Of a DNA stretch of 64,000 bases, positions 22,954-35,266 are shown piece after piece. Source of the DNA: Tuctoria greenei (taxonomy: Eukaryota > Streptophyta > Magnoliopsida > Poales > Poaceae); NCBI GenBank assembly GCA_036927565.1, contig JAYESD010000009.1, forward strand, positions 159,300,929 to 159,364,928. Direction: 5' to 3'. The position numbers were made by a program, and so were the translations under genes. The notes under the pieces were generated by a model. That model searched no databases. It was given only the letters and a program-made list of their open reading frames with translations, and was not told the DNA's origin. The stretch's first letter is position 1. Each line of letters opens with the position of its first letter.

Positions 22954-22954
22954 A
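22919..22954 (+). promoter_or_regulatory. 12-codon upstream ORF overlapping the SEUSS-like start codon
   Basis: ATG at 22919 opens an 11-residue reading frame that stops with TGA at 22952-22954. The last base of that stop is the A of the main ATG at 22954-22956 (TGATG). It lies in the same presumed leader exon (from 22881), so it would be in the mature mRNA. Such a stop/start overlap could make main-frame translation depend on reinitiation or leaky scanning. Confidence 0.6.
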
Positions 22955-25900
22955 TGAACAACACTCATCCCTGGAACTCCATGTCTGGGGGTGCATGCTC
23001 CAACCATGGACATGTTCCGAAGGACATGAATGGTGGTGCGCCAGTTACCACTACTAATTCCTCTGGGCCAAGCATTGGCGTTAGCTCTTTGGTGACAGAT
23101 GCCAACTCAACACTCTCTGGAGGTGCCCAGTTGCAGCCAAGTACTAGCATGAATGCCGATTCATTCATGCGTGTTCCTGCATCCCCGATGTCTTTTTCAT
23201 CAAATAACATATCTGGCTCTTCAGTTGTTGATAACTCCATCATTCAGCAAAGTCCGCCCCAAGAGCAGGTTCAGAAGCGGAGATGTTCAAGTGTAACATC
23301 ACAACCTGTGTACGAGGCCGGTGGCGCTAGTGCATACCATGCTCAGAAGAAATCCAGGATTGATGTTAGGCAAGATGATATCCTGCAACATCAATTGATT
23401 CAGCAGCTGCTCCATGGTCAAAATTCTCTTCATCTCCAGGGACAGCAGAATGCACAGCTTCAAGCTTTGATACAGCAGCATAAACTTTCACAAATTCCAC
23501 GACAGTTGCAGCATTGTTCACAACCATTTTCTCAGATACAGCGACCTCAAGTTGGTATACCTCAGCAGCAGCTTAGACCACCACTTTCACAACCTGGAAT
23601 GCAGCAAGGGGGTCCTGTTAGGGTTCCTGTCGAGAGTGGGCTTTGTTCTCGCAGGCTAATGCAGTATTTATATCACAAGCGTCATCGCCCAGAGGTGTGT
23701 TTTTGCACAGCACTAATCGATCATGAGATTATGATATGCATGCTCTTGGAATTTATTCAACATTGTCTTGCAGAATAATCCCATAACATACTGGAAGAAG
23801 CTTGTTGAGGAATATTTTGCACCACAGGCAAGAGAACGATGGTGCGTGTCTTCTTATGAAAAGAGAGGGAATTCTTCAGTTGCTTCTCCTCATACAACTC
23901 TGGTTAGTTAACAGTTCACACTTGCATTTTGCTTAGGATCATTCACTGTGCTTCCCCTCTTCGAGTCAGCATCACTTTCTTTGTGATTGATTAGCATCTT
24001 CTTCAAGTACTTCTTAAGAGTATTAAACACATCGTAGCCTCTAGCCCGCAGTAGCTAAATATAAGGCCAATTCTCTGGCTTCGTGCATTTCACTAAGTTT
24101 AGAGGAACTTATTTTGTATATATAATTAGATGGTACATGGTCAAGGATAAAATATATATAACTTTTTTTCAAAAAAAATCTTATTTTCTCCATGTTGCAG
24201 GATACATGGCGCTGTGACATTTGCAATGCGCATGGTGGGAAAGGATATGGTTAGTTCATTTCTGACTGCCCGCTTCTCTATGTTGAAATTTTAGGGTGTC
24301 ATCTGTTAGTCGGACTAACATTTTCTATTAGGCCTTTTCTGGTTTGTTAGGGGCATTATAACTTCACACTGAAACAAATTTTGTGTAATATGTTGTCAGG
24401 CCAAATTTTGTTCTCTGGACACTGAACGTTGCAGTCTCGCACATGAAGAATATTTTTAGAAAAGTATTGTGATTTCCTAGTGATTTTCTAACGTTGGATC
24501 TCTTGTAAAACAAGATTGTTTTATGAATTATGTTCTTGTGCATGTTGCAAATGTTTTTATGCTAACAGTAGTGCTGTTGGAACACACAAGCATCTTTTTG
24601 TTGAGTTGCTTTCTAATTTGTTTCTCAGAACATCTGTATGCTACTCCCATAGATCACGATTTTCGGTTTTCCTTTATTTATTTTCAATTTAATTTCATGA
24701 GCATAAATAACTGAATTTCCATTTCCAATGATTTTTTTCTAAAAAAATTCTCTCTCTGATCATCAACAGAGGCTTCCTATGAAGTACTTCCCAGACTTTG
24801 TCAAATCAGATTTGACCATGGTGTTATTGATGAATACATGTACCTTGACATACCAAATGAATTCCGTTTGGCTAATGGACAAATGCTACTTGAGCATGCA
24901 AAAGTTATTCAAAAAAGTGTTTATGAGCATCAACATGTTACGCACGAGGGGCATTTGAGAATCATATTCACTCCAGAACTAAAGGTATGTTGCTTGGTAT
25001 GCACATGTCATCTACAATTTTCACTAATATGCCCATATCTGTTGTAGTAATCGAGGACATATAGTGATTTAAGTGAGGACAATTGGCAATCATTATTATC
25101 CACTGATAACCTGTGAATTGTGTAGATAATGTCCTGGGAGTTCTGTGCACGGCGACATGAAGAGTATATCGCTCGCAGGATTCTGGCACCACAGGTGAAA
25201 TTCTTAGATCTGCTTACTGGCTGTGCTTAATTTGTCTACGAAAATTAGTTGATTCTTCCTGCTTAGATGGATAATATTCTGTTTATTGCTTACCAACTTA
25301 TATAAAAGCATTTATTAGATGATTAGGTAGATCCATCTTAGTTGCTTCCTGGACTGGGTGAAAAAGCCTCTCTTGGTTATACAACTTCTCTCTTAAATAT
25401 GTTGGTTTCTTCTCTTTATTTAAGTACTGCTTACCTTTACTTGTGTGTTTTGAGGGTACTGCCCCAGTAAATACTTTTCTTTTGCCCGAGTTTGACTCTC
25501 TTGAATGGAATATCTGTTACCTTTGGTGTCATAATATCTTATCTTCTACTTCTGATTTTTCAGGTTAATAATCTGCTGCAAGTTGCCCAGAAATACCAAA
25601 CTGCTGTTAGTGGAGGTGGGCCAGCTGGGATATCCAACAGTGATGCACAAACCATTTGCAACATGTTAGTGAGCCTATTACACCTTAATCCTAAATAGAA
25701 TCCATTTTGTAGTGCACTTTTGTCACATCAAATGAAAATTCTGTGACCGACTAAATATAAGTGCCACTTTTTGGGTATCTGAATTCTGATCGATGTTAGT
25801 TTTTTTATTATGTACTTTTAGGTTTGTAACTGCATCAAGGCAACTGGTGAAAAATCTAGATCATCATGCCTTAAATGAGCATGGGCTTTCTAAAAGATAC

Positions 25901-27612
25901 GTGCGCTGCCTGCAGGTAATTGGAGTCCCCCTTATGTTATATATTTTTCCTCCAATATTGTCGAAGTAGCTGAGACATTACATAGTCATTGCTTATGCAA
26001 TTTATAGTTCTGTACTGTGTATATACATTTGCCTCCAGCACACTGATGACTATCACTCCTTGTCAGATATCCGAGGTGGTGAATCACATGAAGGACTTGA
26101 TTGAGTTCAGCAACAAGAATAATATTGGTCCTAAAGGTATGGTTATCCTGCTGAATAATAAAGGTGGCAGGAAATAGTTTTTAAACCTACACTAAGTTCT
26201 CTTCAGAAAAAGTTGAAATGAGGCAGTTTCTGATGTGTAAGAAAATCTAGACCTATAGGAAAACAACATAATGGGATAACCCTAGCCAATGCAGATGTGA
26301 TAACCCGGTACACTCCGTTGTTATCAACATAATGAAGCGAGCGGTGTATAGCAGTGAATCTATATTATTTGGGTTGCTTCATTCGTTTTTTCTGACTGTG
26401 AAACAGGAAAGGAAAATATAAAAAGTGCCTAAGGTGTATAACAGCTTATACTCCCTCCAATCTTTTTATTTGACGCTACTTAGTTCAGTTTTTAATTAAC
26501 TAGCGTAAAGAAAAGAACAGATGGGGTATTTGGTTAAGAGTGTAGAAAGATAAAAGGATATATAGTTTGGATCTCAGGGAGTTGCTATTAAAGACAAACA
26601 GTATGGAAAATTGCATAAGCGGTAGCTTGTTGTCTAGATAACACAACAAAATGCTGATGTGGATAGCACTTTTTGCTTGTCCTTTTTACCTGCAGTGTAA
26701 TTTTAATGTTATTTATGCTCATTTGCAGAGAGCCTGAATAATTATTGCAAACATACTATATCAAAGCTTCCTGTTCAGAATATGCATGAGGCAAGACAAC
26801 TCATAGCTGCTGCTGGCCTTCCTAATAACCAGCGCAACATCAATGTGATGGGGACCCAACAAGAAATAACCGGACATATGATTAATGGGTCGCCTGGTGT
26901 TGGATCTGTTGGCAATAATTCTCCACAGAATGCTGCAGCACAAAGCAGTTATCAGAACATACTCAGAAGCTCTAGTGCAAATCAAAGGTTGCTCCAGCAG
27001 GAGGCATCAAGGGTCTTCCGAGGTCCTGGTCCTGGAGCAATGCACAATGGCATGCAGATGGAAGTATCCAGATCCTTCAGTGGACCTAACCAAGTGCAGC
27101 TGGCGCAATTCCAACACCCCTCATTCCAGAAGCCAATGTCACAGCAAAACGGTACCCAGGGCTTGGGTGTGAGCCCACAATACCAGCAGCATGTGTTTAA
27201 TCAGCTCCTGCAGGAAGTTAGGAATAATAACAACCATACTTTCGGGCAGCAACATCTGCCAGGAACATCTAATGTTAATAGTGGTCTTGCATCAGGAACG
27301 GCTGTCAATAGTGCTGGTACTAGAGAGCAGACACAGGGTATCAGTAACAATAACGGCAGAGTAACCTCAGCTCCAGTCAGTACTGTGCCTAGCAATGTGA
27401 TCAACGGCAAAACCAGCACTGCCCCCAGCAGTAGTAACAGTTTCAAATCGGTAAGCAGCAATCCAGCTGCTGCTATTGGAGGCAATGCCTCAACTTCAAA
27501 GGCCGAGTCTGTCCTTGAAATGGAGGATTTCAGCCATCTCATTTCCAGTGAACTGGCAGAAAGTGGGTTGCTCATGGGTGAGCAGGGCGATGGGTTCTCG
27601 TGGAACCTGTGA
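22954..27612 (+). CDS. SEUSS-like (SLK) transcriptional corepressor, LIM-domain-binding family
   Basis: Nine coding exons: 22954-23694, 23774-23902, 24201-24249, 24770-24984, 25126-25194, 25564-25664, 25822-25915, 26067-26136, 26729-27612; 783 aa. The N-terminal part is Ser/Gln-rich with VPASPMSFSSNNISGSSVVD. The centre is the LDB-like dimerisation domain, starting SGLCSRRLMQYLYHKRHRPE and running through WKKLVEEYFAP, WRCDICNAHGGKGYE and IMSWEFCARRHDEYI. The C-terminal part is Gln/Asn/Ser-rich and ends in a short acidic segment. SEUSS and SLK proteins are nuclear adaptors that bridge LEUNIG-type corepressors to DNA-binding factors in flower, embryo and meristem development. The start is the first ATG in frame with the conserved region. 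Intron 8 contains a MITE. The match is to the SLK1-3 subgroup rather than SEUSS itself, by recall. Confidence 0.9.
26451..26581. mobile_element. Stowaway/Tourist-like MITE in intron 8 of the SEUSS-like gene
   Basis: It starts TA-CTCCCTCCAATC and ends near CTCAGGGAG. The right end is degraded, and the flanking TA is seen only on the left. Confidence 0.45.
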
Positions 27613-28345
27613 CTATAAGCGTCTCACTGCTTAGTGATTTCAATGTAAGCGTTAAGCAACTACAGCATGCTTGGCTGGTGCAAGTGGTGAAGGTTTGCCT
27701 AGACTGCAGCGTTTGCTATTTTTCTCTTCCTTTTTGCGAGCTTTTGTATTGCCATTTGGGACAGCTTCTTGCGACCATATTGATGTAATTCGGATGTGGG
27801 AGTAGAGTTTGGTTTTTTTCCCATAGCCGTGCAACCTAGTAGAACATCGCCTTCCTCCATGTAAATCAATTTCATACTACAGGAAGAGTAGCTATATTAT
27901 CATGTTTTCAACTTAGCGTTAAGACATACTGTTGTTTAATATTACAGACTCTCGTGATAACCCATCTTGGGACGTGCCTCATAATTAGATTAGATTATCC
28001 AGCAAGAGGCAAATTGCAACTGTTTATGTAATTCTGAGGTAGAATAATCGAACAGAAAACCTGTGAATGCATTATATGTGTGTGAAGCGTAAATACATTT
28101 GAGTGCCAAAATGCCGAAGATAACATAACACTAAAATAGCAGTCATTACTATATGTATTGAGCCTTCCTATTTTTTGTTCCTTTTTCCTCTTTTTTTTTT
28201 TGGTTTTGATCTTTTTCCTTTTCATTTTTTCTGGAACTGACAAGCAGACCATACAACCCTTTCCTAGACCCTATAATATATGGAAGGCTCTTGTATACAT
28301 TTTTCTTTTTGACAAACAATCCATGCTGTCCCTTGGTGTGATGTT
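27613..28345. other. Convergent 3' UTR region of the SEUSS-like and RING genes
   Basis: The two stop codons face each other across 733 bases. The sequence is AT-rich with several AATAA-type words. I see no further gene. Confidence 0.5.
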
Positions 28346-29989
28346 CTAAGAAGGCCCAAACACTTCATATTTGCAAACAGGGCATGTCTGTTTCATTCAT
28401 ACAAAGAAAAAGGACATTAAGTGTTAGAGAGAATAGATGAAGCTTATTTGTATGAAGATAACTAGATAAGATTAGAAAATGACAATGGTAAGTTAAAAGC
28501 AATGCCCAGGCAGTACAAGCAGTACAATGGTGAATAGTGATTACCTTTTCGATCTTGAGCCATTTAGTGATACAATCTGCGTGGTAGTTGTGTCTGCAAG
28601 GAAGAGTTATCAGACTTTCTCCGTGTTTGAAAGCATTCAGGCAGATTGGGCAGCTGCACTCAAACAAACAAGGGATCATTAGTAGCATGAATGCATGATG
28701 ACAATTTTCGCTCGTGACTGTATACATTGCCTACACAAACTGCCCCTATGATAGTAAGATCTGCCTGTACTCTCCAATATTGTTCTTTAAACTTGTAATC
28801 TTCGTTCGACAATTTAATTGAAATTGCGTACATACATCTCGTAGTTTGTCTTCCTGGAGAAAAATCCTGACGTTTTGTACTTCCACGGGTCCAGGTAGGA
28901 GATGAGCTCATCAGATAAACCTCTAGCCTCAGTCCCCACTGATTCGACAAGAGCTTGCCTTTGCTACACATCACAAACAAAAGAGAGCATGAATTAACAA
29001 CATTTCCAAACCAGGTGTAAAGACGCACCTTTTGAATATTCTTATCTTGTTCGTAAGCTTTACATGTCACGGGGAAAAAGGAAAAAGTAACTTCGTATGA
29101 CACAAACCTCATATGTCATGTCGTTTGGGTCCTCAGTATCATCCTGCCTGTCAGTGTCAGCCTACAAATCAAATTATTTTGGTCTTCAGTTCTTTACTAC
29201 TTTCATGCACACAGAGAACATTACTTGTAATGTGGAATCGATGTGGGCAATCACCTCTTCTTCGTTGTGTTCATGTTCATGATCTTGATCGTCATCTGTG
29301 TCAGAGGGAGAGGGCACGCAGCTTATATCGTCTGAATAATCAGGCGAATATCAACACAAAGACCACTATTAGCTATATGGGAGATACAGTATGAGACAAG
29401 AGACGCTTTTGTTTTTAGATCAAGAGCAGTAAGCACATACCATCATCTTCGACGTTCAGGTCCTCCATCTCTGCCTGGAGCTGCTTGGCGTACTCCATGT
29501 CAGAGGCAATCTGTTCATCCACGCTTGAATTTGCTGCTGCTGCTGCTGTTGTACCAGTGCTGCTCTCCCCTTGGCAGTACTGGGACTGGGAGTGATCGGT
29601 CGGGCCACCTCTCATATGGTTCTGGTTGTTGTGTGTTCCATCCAAGATCGATCGATGCAAACCTTCCTGAGAACGTAAGAGGATTTCAGAGAAACGTTCC
29701 AAATAGAGGAAAACTAAAATTCTAGTACTAAGATAAACATGAACGAAGCTGATGGAAATGTTGTGAAAGTCTGTTGTGTTTTCTTGAGAGGAAAAAGAAC
29801 AGAAAGAACAGAAAAAAGAAAACAAACGGGTATAATATAACAGACCTGGCCAAGAACAAACTGGAGGAGACTTTCGTCTATGCTGTCTTCAGGATTCTCC
29901 TCTCCCGTGTTGCGAGTAGGCGAGTTGGCATATTGAACGGTGATCCTTCTCATGGCGGAGGAGGCGCCAGGCTGCCCCACGGTGGCCAT
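28346..29989 (-). CDS. RING-H2 E3 ubiquitin ligase, BIG BROTHER-related
   Basis: Seven exons on the minus strand: 29989-29846, 29666-29441, 29331-29255, 29161-29108, 28963-28836, 28653-28545, 28387-28346; 259 aa. The middle is acidic (Asp/Glu-rich, EDDDISCVPSPSDTDDDQD). GLSDELISYLDPWKY is a conserved block of the BIG BROTHER group. The RING-H2 follows: CPICLNAF, CRHNYHADC, then CPVCKYEV contributed by the short last exon; all metal ligands are present. BIG BROTHER-type ligases limit organ size by marking growth regulators for degradation. The start ATG at 29989 opens MATVGQPG. The last exon is only 42 bases but is required for the final Cys pair. Confidence 0.87.
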
Positions 29990-30974
29990 GATTGCCCACC
30001 GAGACAGGTTACCTTACCTGCAGGCCATGGCACACCATCACCAATAGTTATTTAATTGCCATTCAGAAAGTCTCTGAACAAGAACACGATGTACCCTTCG
30101 CAGATTTACTTGCCGAAAGGGAGAAATATAAGATACTAAATCGGAATGCAGAAGAAGTGATGGAGCTTTTCATGCAGTTCTGATGAACAGAACAGAAAAG
30201 GGGATGATGACGAACATGATCGACGAGGATGCTTTACCTACCTACCTTCGGTGTCTCCTCTTCTCCTCTTGAGTCCACCCTTCTCCTTCACCTTCTAATC
30301 TTGGTCGGACGTGCGCTTTCTAATGGGAGGGTAGTGGGTGATTTATATGTATGTCCAAACCACAGGTCGCTCTCACTACCTGTGCATCTAACACTAGTAA
30401 CCGGAGCTTAACCATTACACTGATTCACCTAGTGTTACTGCTCCAGCCTACATAATTGTTTGTTTTTTAAGGAAACAGCTTACATATATAATTGTGGTTG
30501 GGTAATTTTTAATTATTCTAATTTCTATGTGCCTTGCTGCCTTGCGTTTTTTTATTTTGCTTGCGTGCATGTGTTACTTTTTGGTGAAGACAAGGTCATC
30601 TGCGACGATGACAACTGAAAAGATCAATGTGGACCACTTCTTGAACGAACACTGCGAGTAGTATACTCGCAGTTGTGAACTGTTCTGAATCACAACTGGT
30701 CGCCGGTGACCTGACATCAGCTTAACAACAGCATGGTTGCATCATCAATAAAACAACGTCGCTTAGAGACAATCATCACAGTCTTCAGAAGATCAGCTCG
30801 AATCTTAAGCGTCCAATGAGCATGGTCACAACTACTCCCTCCTTTTCAAAATGTTTTTAAACTAACCAGCATCATTTGGAGGGAGCTTATGTTTATGCAA
30901 CGTCGATCTTTCATGCTGTCAGAACATGGAGGAAGGAATGCCAGGTGTTTTCGTATTTTTTTTTAATATAGGTG
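29990..30974. other. Upstream region of the RING gene
   Basis: Presumed promoter and 5' UTR of the minus-strand RING gene. A short CTCCCTCC-type MITE remnant lies near 30836-30885. No gene supported. Confidence 0.45.
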
Positions 30975-30983
30975 TATGATTAA

Positions 30984-31717
30984 GAATTTTTTTTATTAAT
31001 ATACGATTTTGAAACGTTTTTAATATAAACAACACACAAAATGAAAAATTTTCAAAACTAACCCACCTTCGTATGTGTCACATACGAAATTTAAATTTCG
31101 TATGTGGCACATACGAAATTCAAATTTCGTATGTGCCACATACGAAATTCGTTTTAAGCTGACGCAGGTATGTTTTATTGAGTTTTGAACCTCAGTTTTG
31201 AAATATTCAGAGGTACAATTGCTCCAAATTGTTATAACATAAATTATAGTACTAGTTCTGGTGAGTATAAGGAATAGATTTACAATATACTTAGTCCATT
31301 TAATTGAGAGATATTGATTTTCGAATTTGGTATTACGATCACAAAAACTGAATGATTGTGATCGTATTACACAATTCAATATTCAATAACTTTTGATTCC
31401 CAATACTAAAACTATATGTTCCTCATTGCATAAATAACTTCACAATCTACTCTACATTTTGTATTTTGGAAACACTTTCAAATTCTTACTCTAAATATTT
31501 CAAAACTGAGGTTCAAAACTCAATAAAACATACCTGCGTCAGCTTAAAACGAATTTCGTATGGGGCACATACGAAATTTGAATTTCGTATGTGCCACATA
31601 CGAAATTTAAATTTCGTATGTTACACATACGAAGGTGGGTTAGTTTTGAAAATTTTTTATTTTGTGTGTTGTTTATATTAAAAACGTTTAAAAAACGTAT
31701 ATTAATAAAAAAAATTC
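30984..31717. mobile_element. Mutator-like (MULE) MITE, copy 2, complete
   Basis: 734 bp with 224-bp inverted arms (30984-31207 and 31494-31717), bounded by a perfect 9-bp target duplication TATGATTAA at 30975-30983 and 31718-31726. Each arm contains three 17-bp palindromes spaced exactly 29 bp (starting 31070, 31099, 31128 on the left; 31557, 31586, 31615 on the right, the first of these imperfect). The core of about 286 bp matches copy 1 in reverse orientation. No transposase is encoded. The whole element could fold into one long hairpin. Confidence 0.92.
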
Positions 31718-31726
31718 TATGATTAA

Positions 31727-33544
31727 TTACTCTATGATAGAAATAGCCTGGATCTGAGTACCTTCTGGCACTGAAAGACTGAATAAGGGAATGTATATAA
31801 AGAAAAAATCCAACACATAAAAATATCAAGATATCCCAGTAGTATAATTGTAGGAAATCTTTTGGCGTGTTCCAACAGACAGACGTATTTTTATACGATT
31901 AGGTAGCGATCCCTTTCACAATCAATGCCATCATCTCCATCCAGTTAGCATTGGCCGGTGGATGATGATGTGGTCGAGACATAGACAACGCTGCTGGTCT
32001 CGTCATTCATTAGCTGATCAATATGTTAAACAAAACATTATGTCGATTTCATCCAACGAAATTTCCAAGCAGGATCTTTCCAGTGTCGACATGGGAAGAT
32101 TAGGCACCCAGATAGGCCGAAGACTTGGGCTCAAGTCAGCCATCAACTAGTGCAGGAAATTGGTGTTGCCAAATCGACTCAGCTTCCTGCTCTTAGTTTA
32201 ATATAAAGAAGGATACACAGACAATGTACTTTCTAGTTCATGGTGATGATTACAGCAGCACAATGTCGCATTGTAATTATTATTTTTCCTTTCATGTTAA
32301 TGATATATCCAAATAAACAAACGAGCTAGTAGCACGAACATTTTAACACAGGGTATCAAGAGAGCAGCCCATTATTTATTCTACTTGACTTGCGGCTCAG
32401 AAATCATACTGGCATTACAGTACAGCACTACAGCTTACACCTTGTGATCTCTGAATATATTATCCACCAGAAAAACTGATAGATAGCTCTTGGTTGCAGT
32501 ATGTTATCTTCTTACACCAATGAATATTTCAAATGCAAAAAAGGAAGAAAACCCTTGTGCGATTTGTTCCGAGAAAAGGGAACAACCACAGAAAGAAAAA
32601 GAGGATGCTATGTTATGGACACTCATCCACACTTGCAAGTCATGTTGACTGTATTGGGTAATGAAATCTGGAAGAATTGCTTTCCACAATCGCATATCAC
32701 ATCTTGGCATCGACCAGCGTCCTTCTCGTCTTCTCGAACCTCCTATCTGAGCTTCTTTGCGCAGGCACGTTCACACCTAAAGCAGCAGCAGTCACACATT
32801 TAGATGGATACAGAAGGCTCTAAAATTGTCTCAATAAGAACTCGATATAATTATATGTGAACCACCTAACTCGTAAACCCAGTGATGCAGAACAAAGCAT
32901 ACATATGCAGGAACATTTTGCTCCTTTTATTGAAAAGCGGAGGGCAAATGTGGCTTCTCACGTCATGTCTGATGTCATATTTGACTTGGTTCCAAACATG
33001 GTAAGGAAGATCCCTAGACCACAGTTGATGGAGGACATTCCTGCGTTAGGACAAATAACAGGATGTATCAAGATATCTTAATCAGGATTCCATCCCATAG
33101 CCTGAGGCCTGAGGGTCTACACTAGCCTCTTACATGTGATGGTGAGTTGCTATGACAAATAACAAGTAAGCAATTCAACTAAGTGCAGCGAAGTTAACTC
33201 ATCATGATTCTTGTCAGATCAAGCAACAAGTATTCAAGGAGTAATAAATGTACCTTCTAGCTCTAGGGTACATCTTGTAATTAAATGCATTGCACAATCT
33301 GCCTCAGTGTCTCTGTATATCAAGCACAGCCATTTTGATATGTAGCAAATCTTGTTGGTGTTCAAAATTCAGATGGCTCTACACTGTTTTGATTTTTCAC
33401 CTTTTGCTGCCACCTTGATACTTCTCTTCTCATTTAAAATTTTGTACGAATGATAAGGGAAAGAAGGTATCTCTGAACTCTAATGGTTTCATCTCAGTTC
33501 TATCTAGGTGGCTTACATTCTACAGTAGGCAGTGATATGCAAAA
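31727..33544. other. Intergenic, downstream of the PPR gene
   Basis: Mostly AT-rich with no domain-like frame. On the minus strand, 32777-32698 follows a fair acceptor and gives a short basic frame ending in TGA; I could not link it to any other exon. The 3' UTR of the minus-strand PPR gene starts at the right end. Confidence 0.4.
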
Positions 33545-35266
33545 TTAACCTTCCGATTCAATTTCATTTGGATCCTCCAAGCCAGCAAGCTTCATGGCCA
33601 GTGTGACACTATCCAGAGTTTCATATACCTCCTCAAATCTCGGATGTGACTTATCTTCGACCAAGAACTTATGCATTCTGCCATCCAACTCAATGAAGCT
33701 GTACCCAGCTGATTTCTTGTGATCTTTTTCCTTCAGTAATTTCCATACTTGGGCAACACCATCCCATTTGCCACATGACGCATATATGTTTGAAAGGAGC
33801 ACCAGGTTTGCTGTGTTTTGGGGCTCAAGGCGCATCAAGTTGTCCACTGCCATTTCTGCTAGCTCCACATTGCCATGGAAGCTGCAAGCTCCAAGCAATG
33901 CCCCCCAGATTACAGCATCAGGCTCCACTGGCATGCTTCCTATCAAAATATCAGCTTCTTTCAAGAGACCAGCACGTCCAAGCAGATCAACCATGCAACC
34001 ATAGTGCTCAATTCTTGGGTGAAGACCAAAATCTGCTAGCATGGAATTGAAGAGTCGCTTGCCTTCATTCACCAAGCCTCCATGTGTACAAGCCAAAATG
34101 ACTCCCACAAACGTAATACCGTCTGGTTTAATCCCTGTCATCTAAACAAAGTGAAATCAGCTTCAAGCTTCACCACAGCATTTGTAGCTGGCAAGGTAGT
34201 ATATCACTAATTTTATGCTATTAAGCATGATTGGGTCTACACCACACATTGCATGCGGTACAGATGTTAGCTATGTAGTAGAGAGAGTGCAAGGGTACAG
34301 ACAAGACATCCTTACCCTCAACTTATGAAACAAAACCAGGGCCTCCCTCCACAGGCCATGCACGGAAAACGCCATGATCATTGAGTTCCAAGAACAGAGA
34401 TCCCGCCACCGACCGATTCCCCGAAACACCTCCCAAGCTTGACGAATGCTGCCACACTTAGCATACATCTCGATTAACGCGTTGGCCACATAAACATTCT
34501 TCAAAAGGCCGTTAACCCTGGCATAATTCTCAACCTTCCTCCCAAGCTCCATCGCCCCAACTGCCGCACAAGCAGGCAGCACACTGCTGACGGTAAGCTC
34601 ATTCGGCTGCACCCTCGCCCTCTCCCACATATCCAAGAACGTCTCTACCGCCTTTTCATGACTCCCGTTCTGGGAGTAACCGGACACCATCGCAGTCCAT
34701 GAAACCACATTCCTCTCAGGCATTTCCTCGAACAGTTGCTCCGCCGCATCTACATGGCCGCCCTTCGTGTACGCGGAGAGCAGCGCGTTGTACACGGCTG
34801 CATCTCTACGCGGCATTTCTTCGAACATCCGTCGGGCCTCATCCAAGAGTCGGCTCTTGGCGTAGAAGGAGACGAGCGCAGAGGCGAGGAACGGGTCGCC
34901 GCCGGACGCGAAGTGGCCGGACTTGATCAGCAACGCGTGGGCGCAAACAGCAAATTTCATGGACGTGGACGATGAAGCGGCGGCGGCGGAAGAGGAGAAG
35001 AGCAGGGTGAAGGAGAACGGGTTGAGGAGGCGGAGGAGGTGGACGCGGGAGAAGAAGGGGAGCAGGAGAGGGTGGCGGACGGAGGCGAGCGCGTGGAGGA
35101 GGCGGTTGTGGAGCGGCGCCGAGGGCGGCGACGAGGAAGGGTAGGATTCGAGCAGGACGGAGGCGTATCGGAGGTCGCCGGCGGCGAGCACGCGGAGCAG
35201 CAGCGGCTGCAGGCGGCGCACGCCGCCGCGGAGCGCGCGCGCGTGCAGCTGCTTCGCTTCGTCCAT
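33545..35266 (-). CDS. PLS-class pentatricopeptide repeat protein with E domain
   Basis: Two exons, 35266-34316 and 34141-33545, joined in phase 0; 515 aa. The start is the ATG at 35266 (MDEAKQLHAR). Repeats such as DAAVYNALLSAYTKGGHVDA, NVVSWTAMVSGYSQNGSHEK and NVYVANALIEMYAKCGS are alternating P, L and S motifs. The second exon opens MTGIKPDGITFVGVILACTH and continues into the E domain (YVLLSNIYA-type block, then KKSAGYSFIELDG). No DYW deaminase domain follows. Such proteins bind single organelle RNAs, usually to position C-to-U editing. No strong transit peptide is obvious; the first residues already enter the repeat region. The 174-bp intron interrupts one repeat cleanly. Confidence 0.87.

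Noticed and set aside
30988..31681. Short open frames inside the MULE MITE
   Set aside because: They read through palindromic repeats (FRMCHIRNLNFVC-like) and occur in both copies and strands. No transposase similarity.
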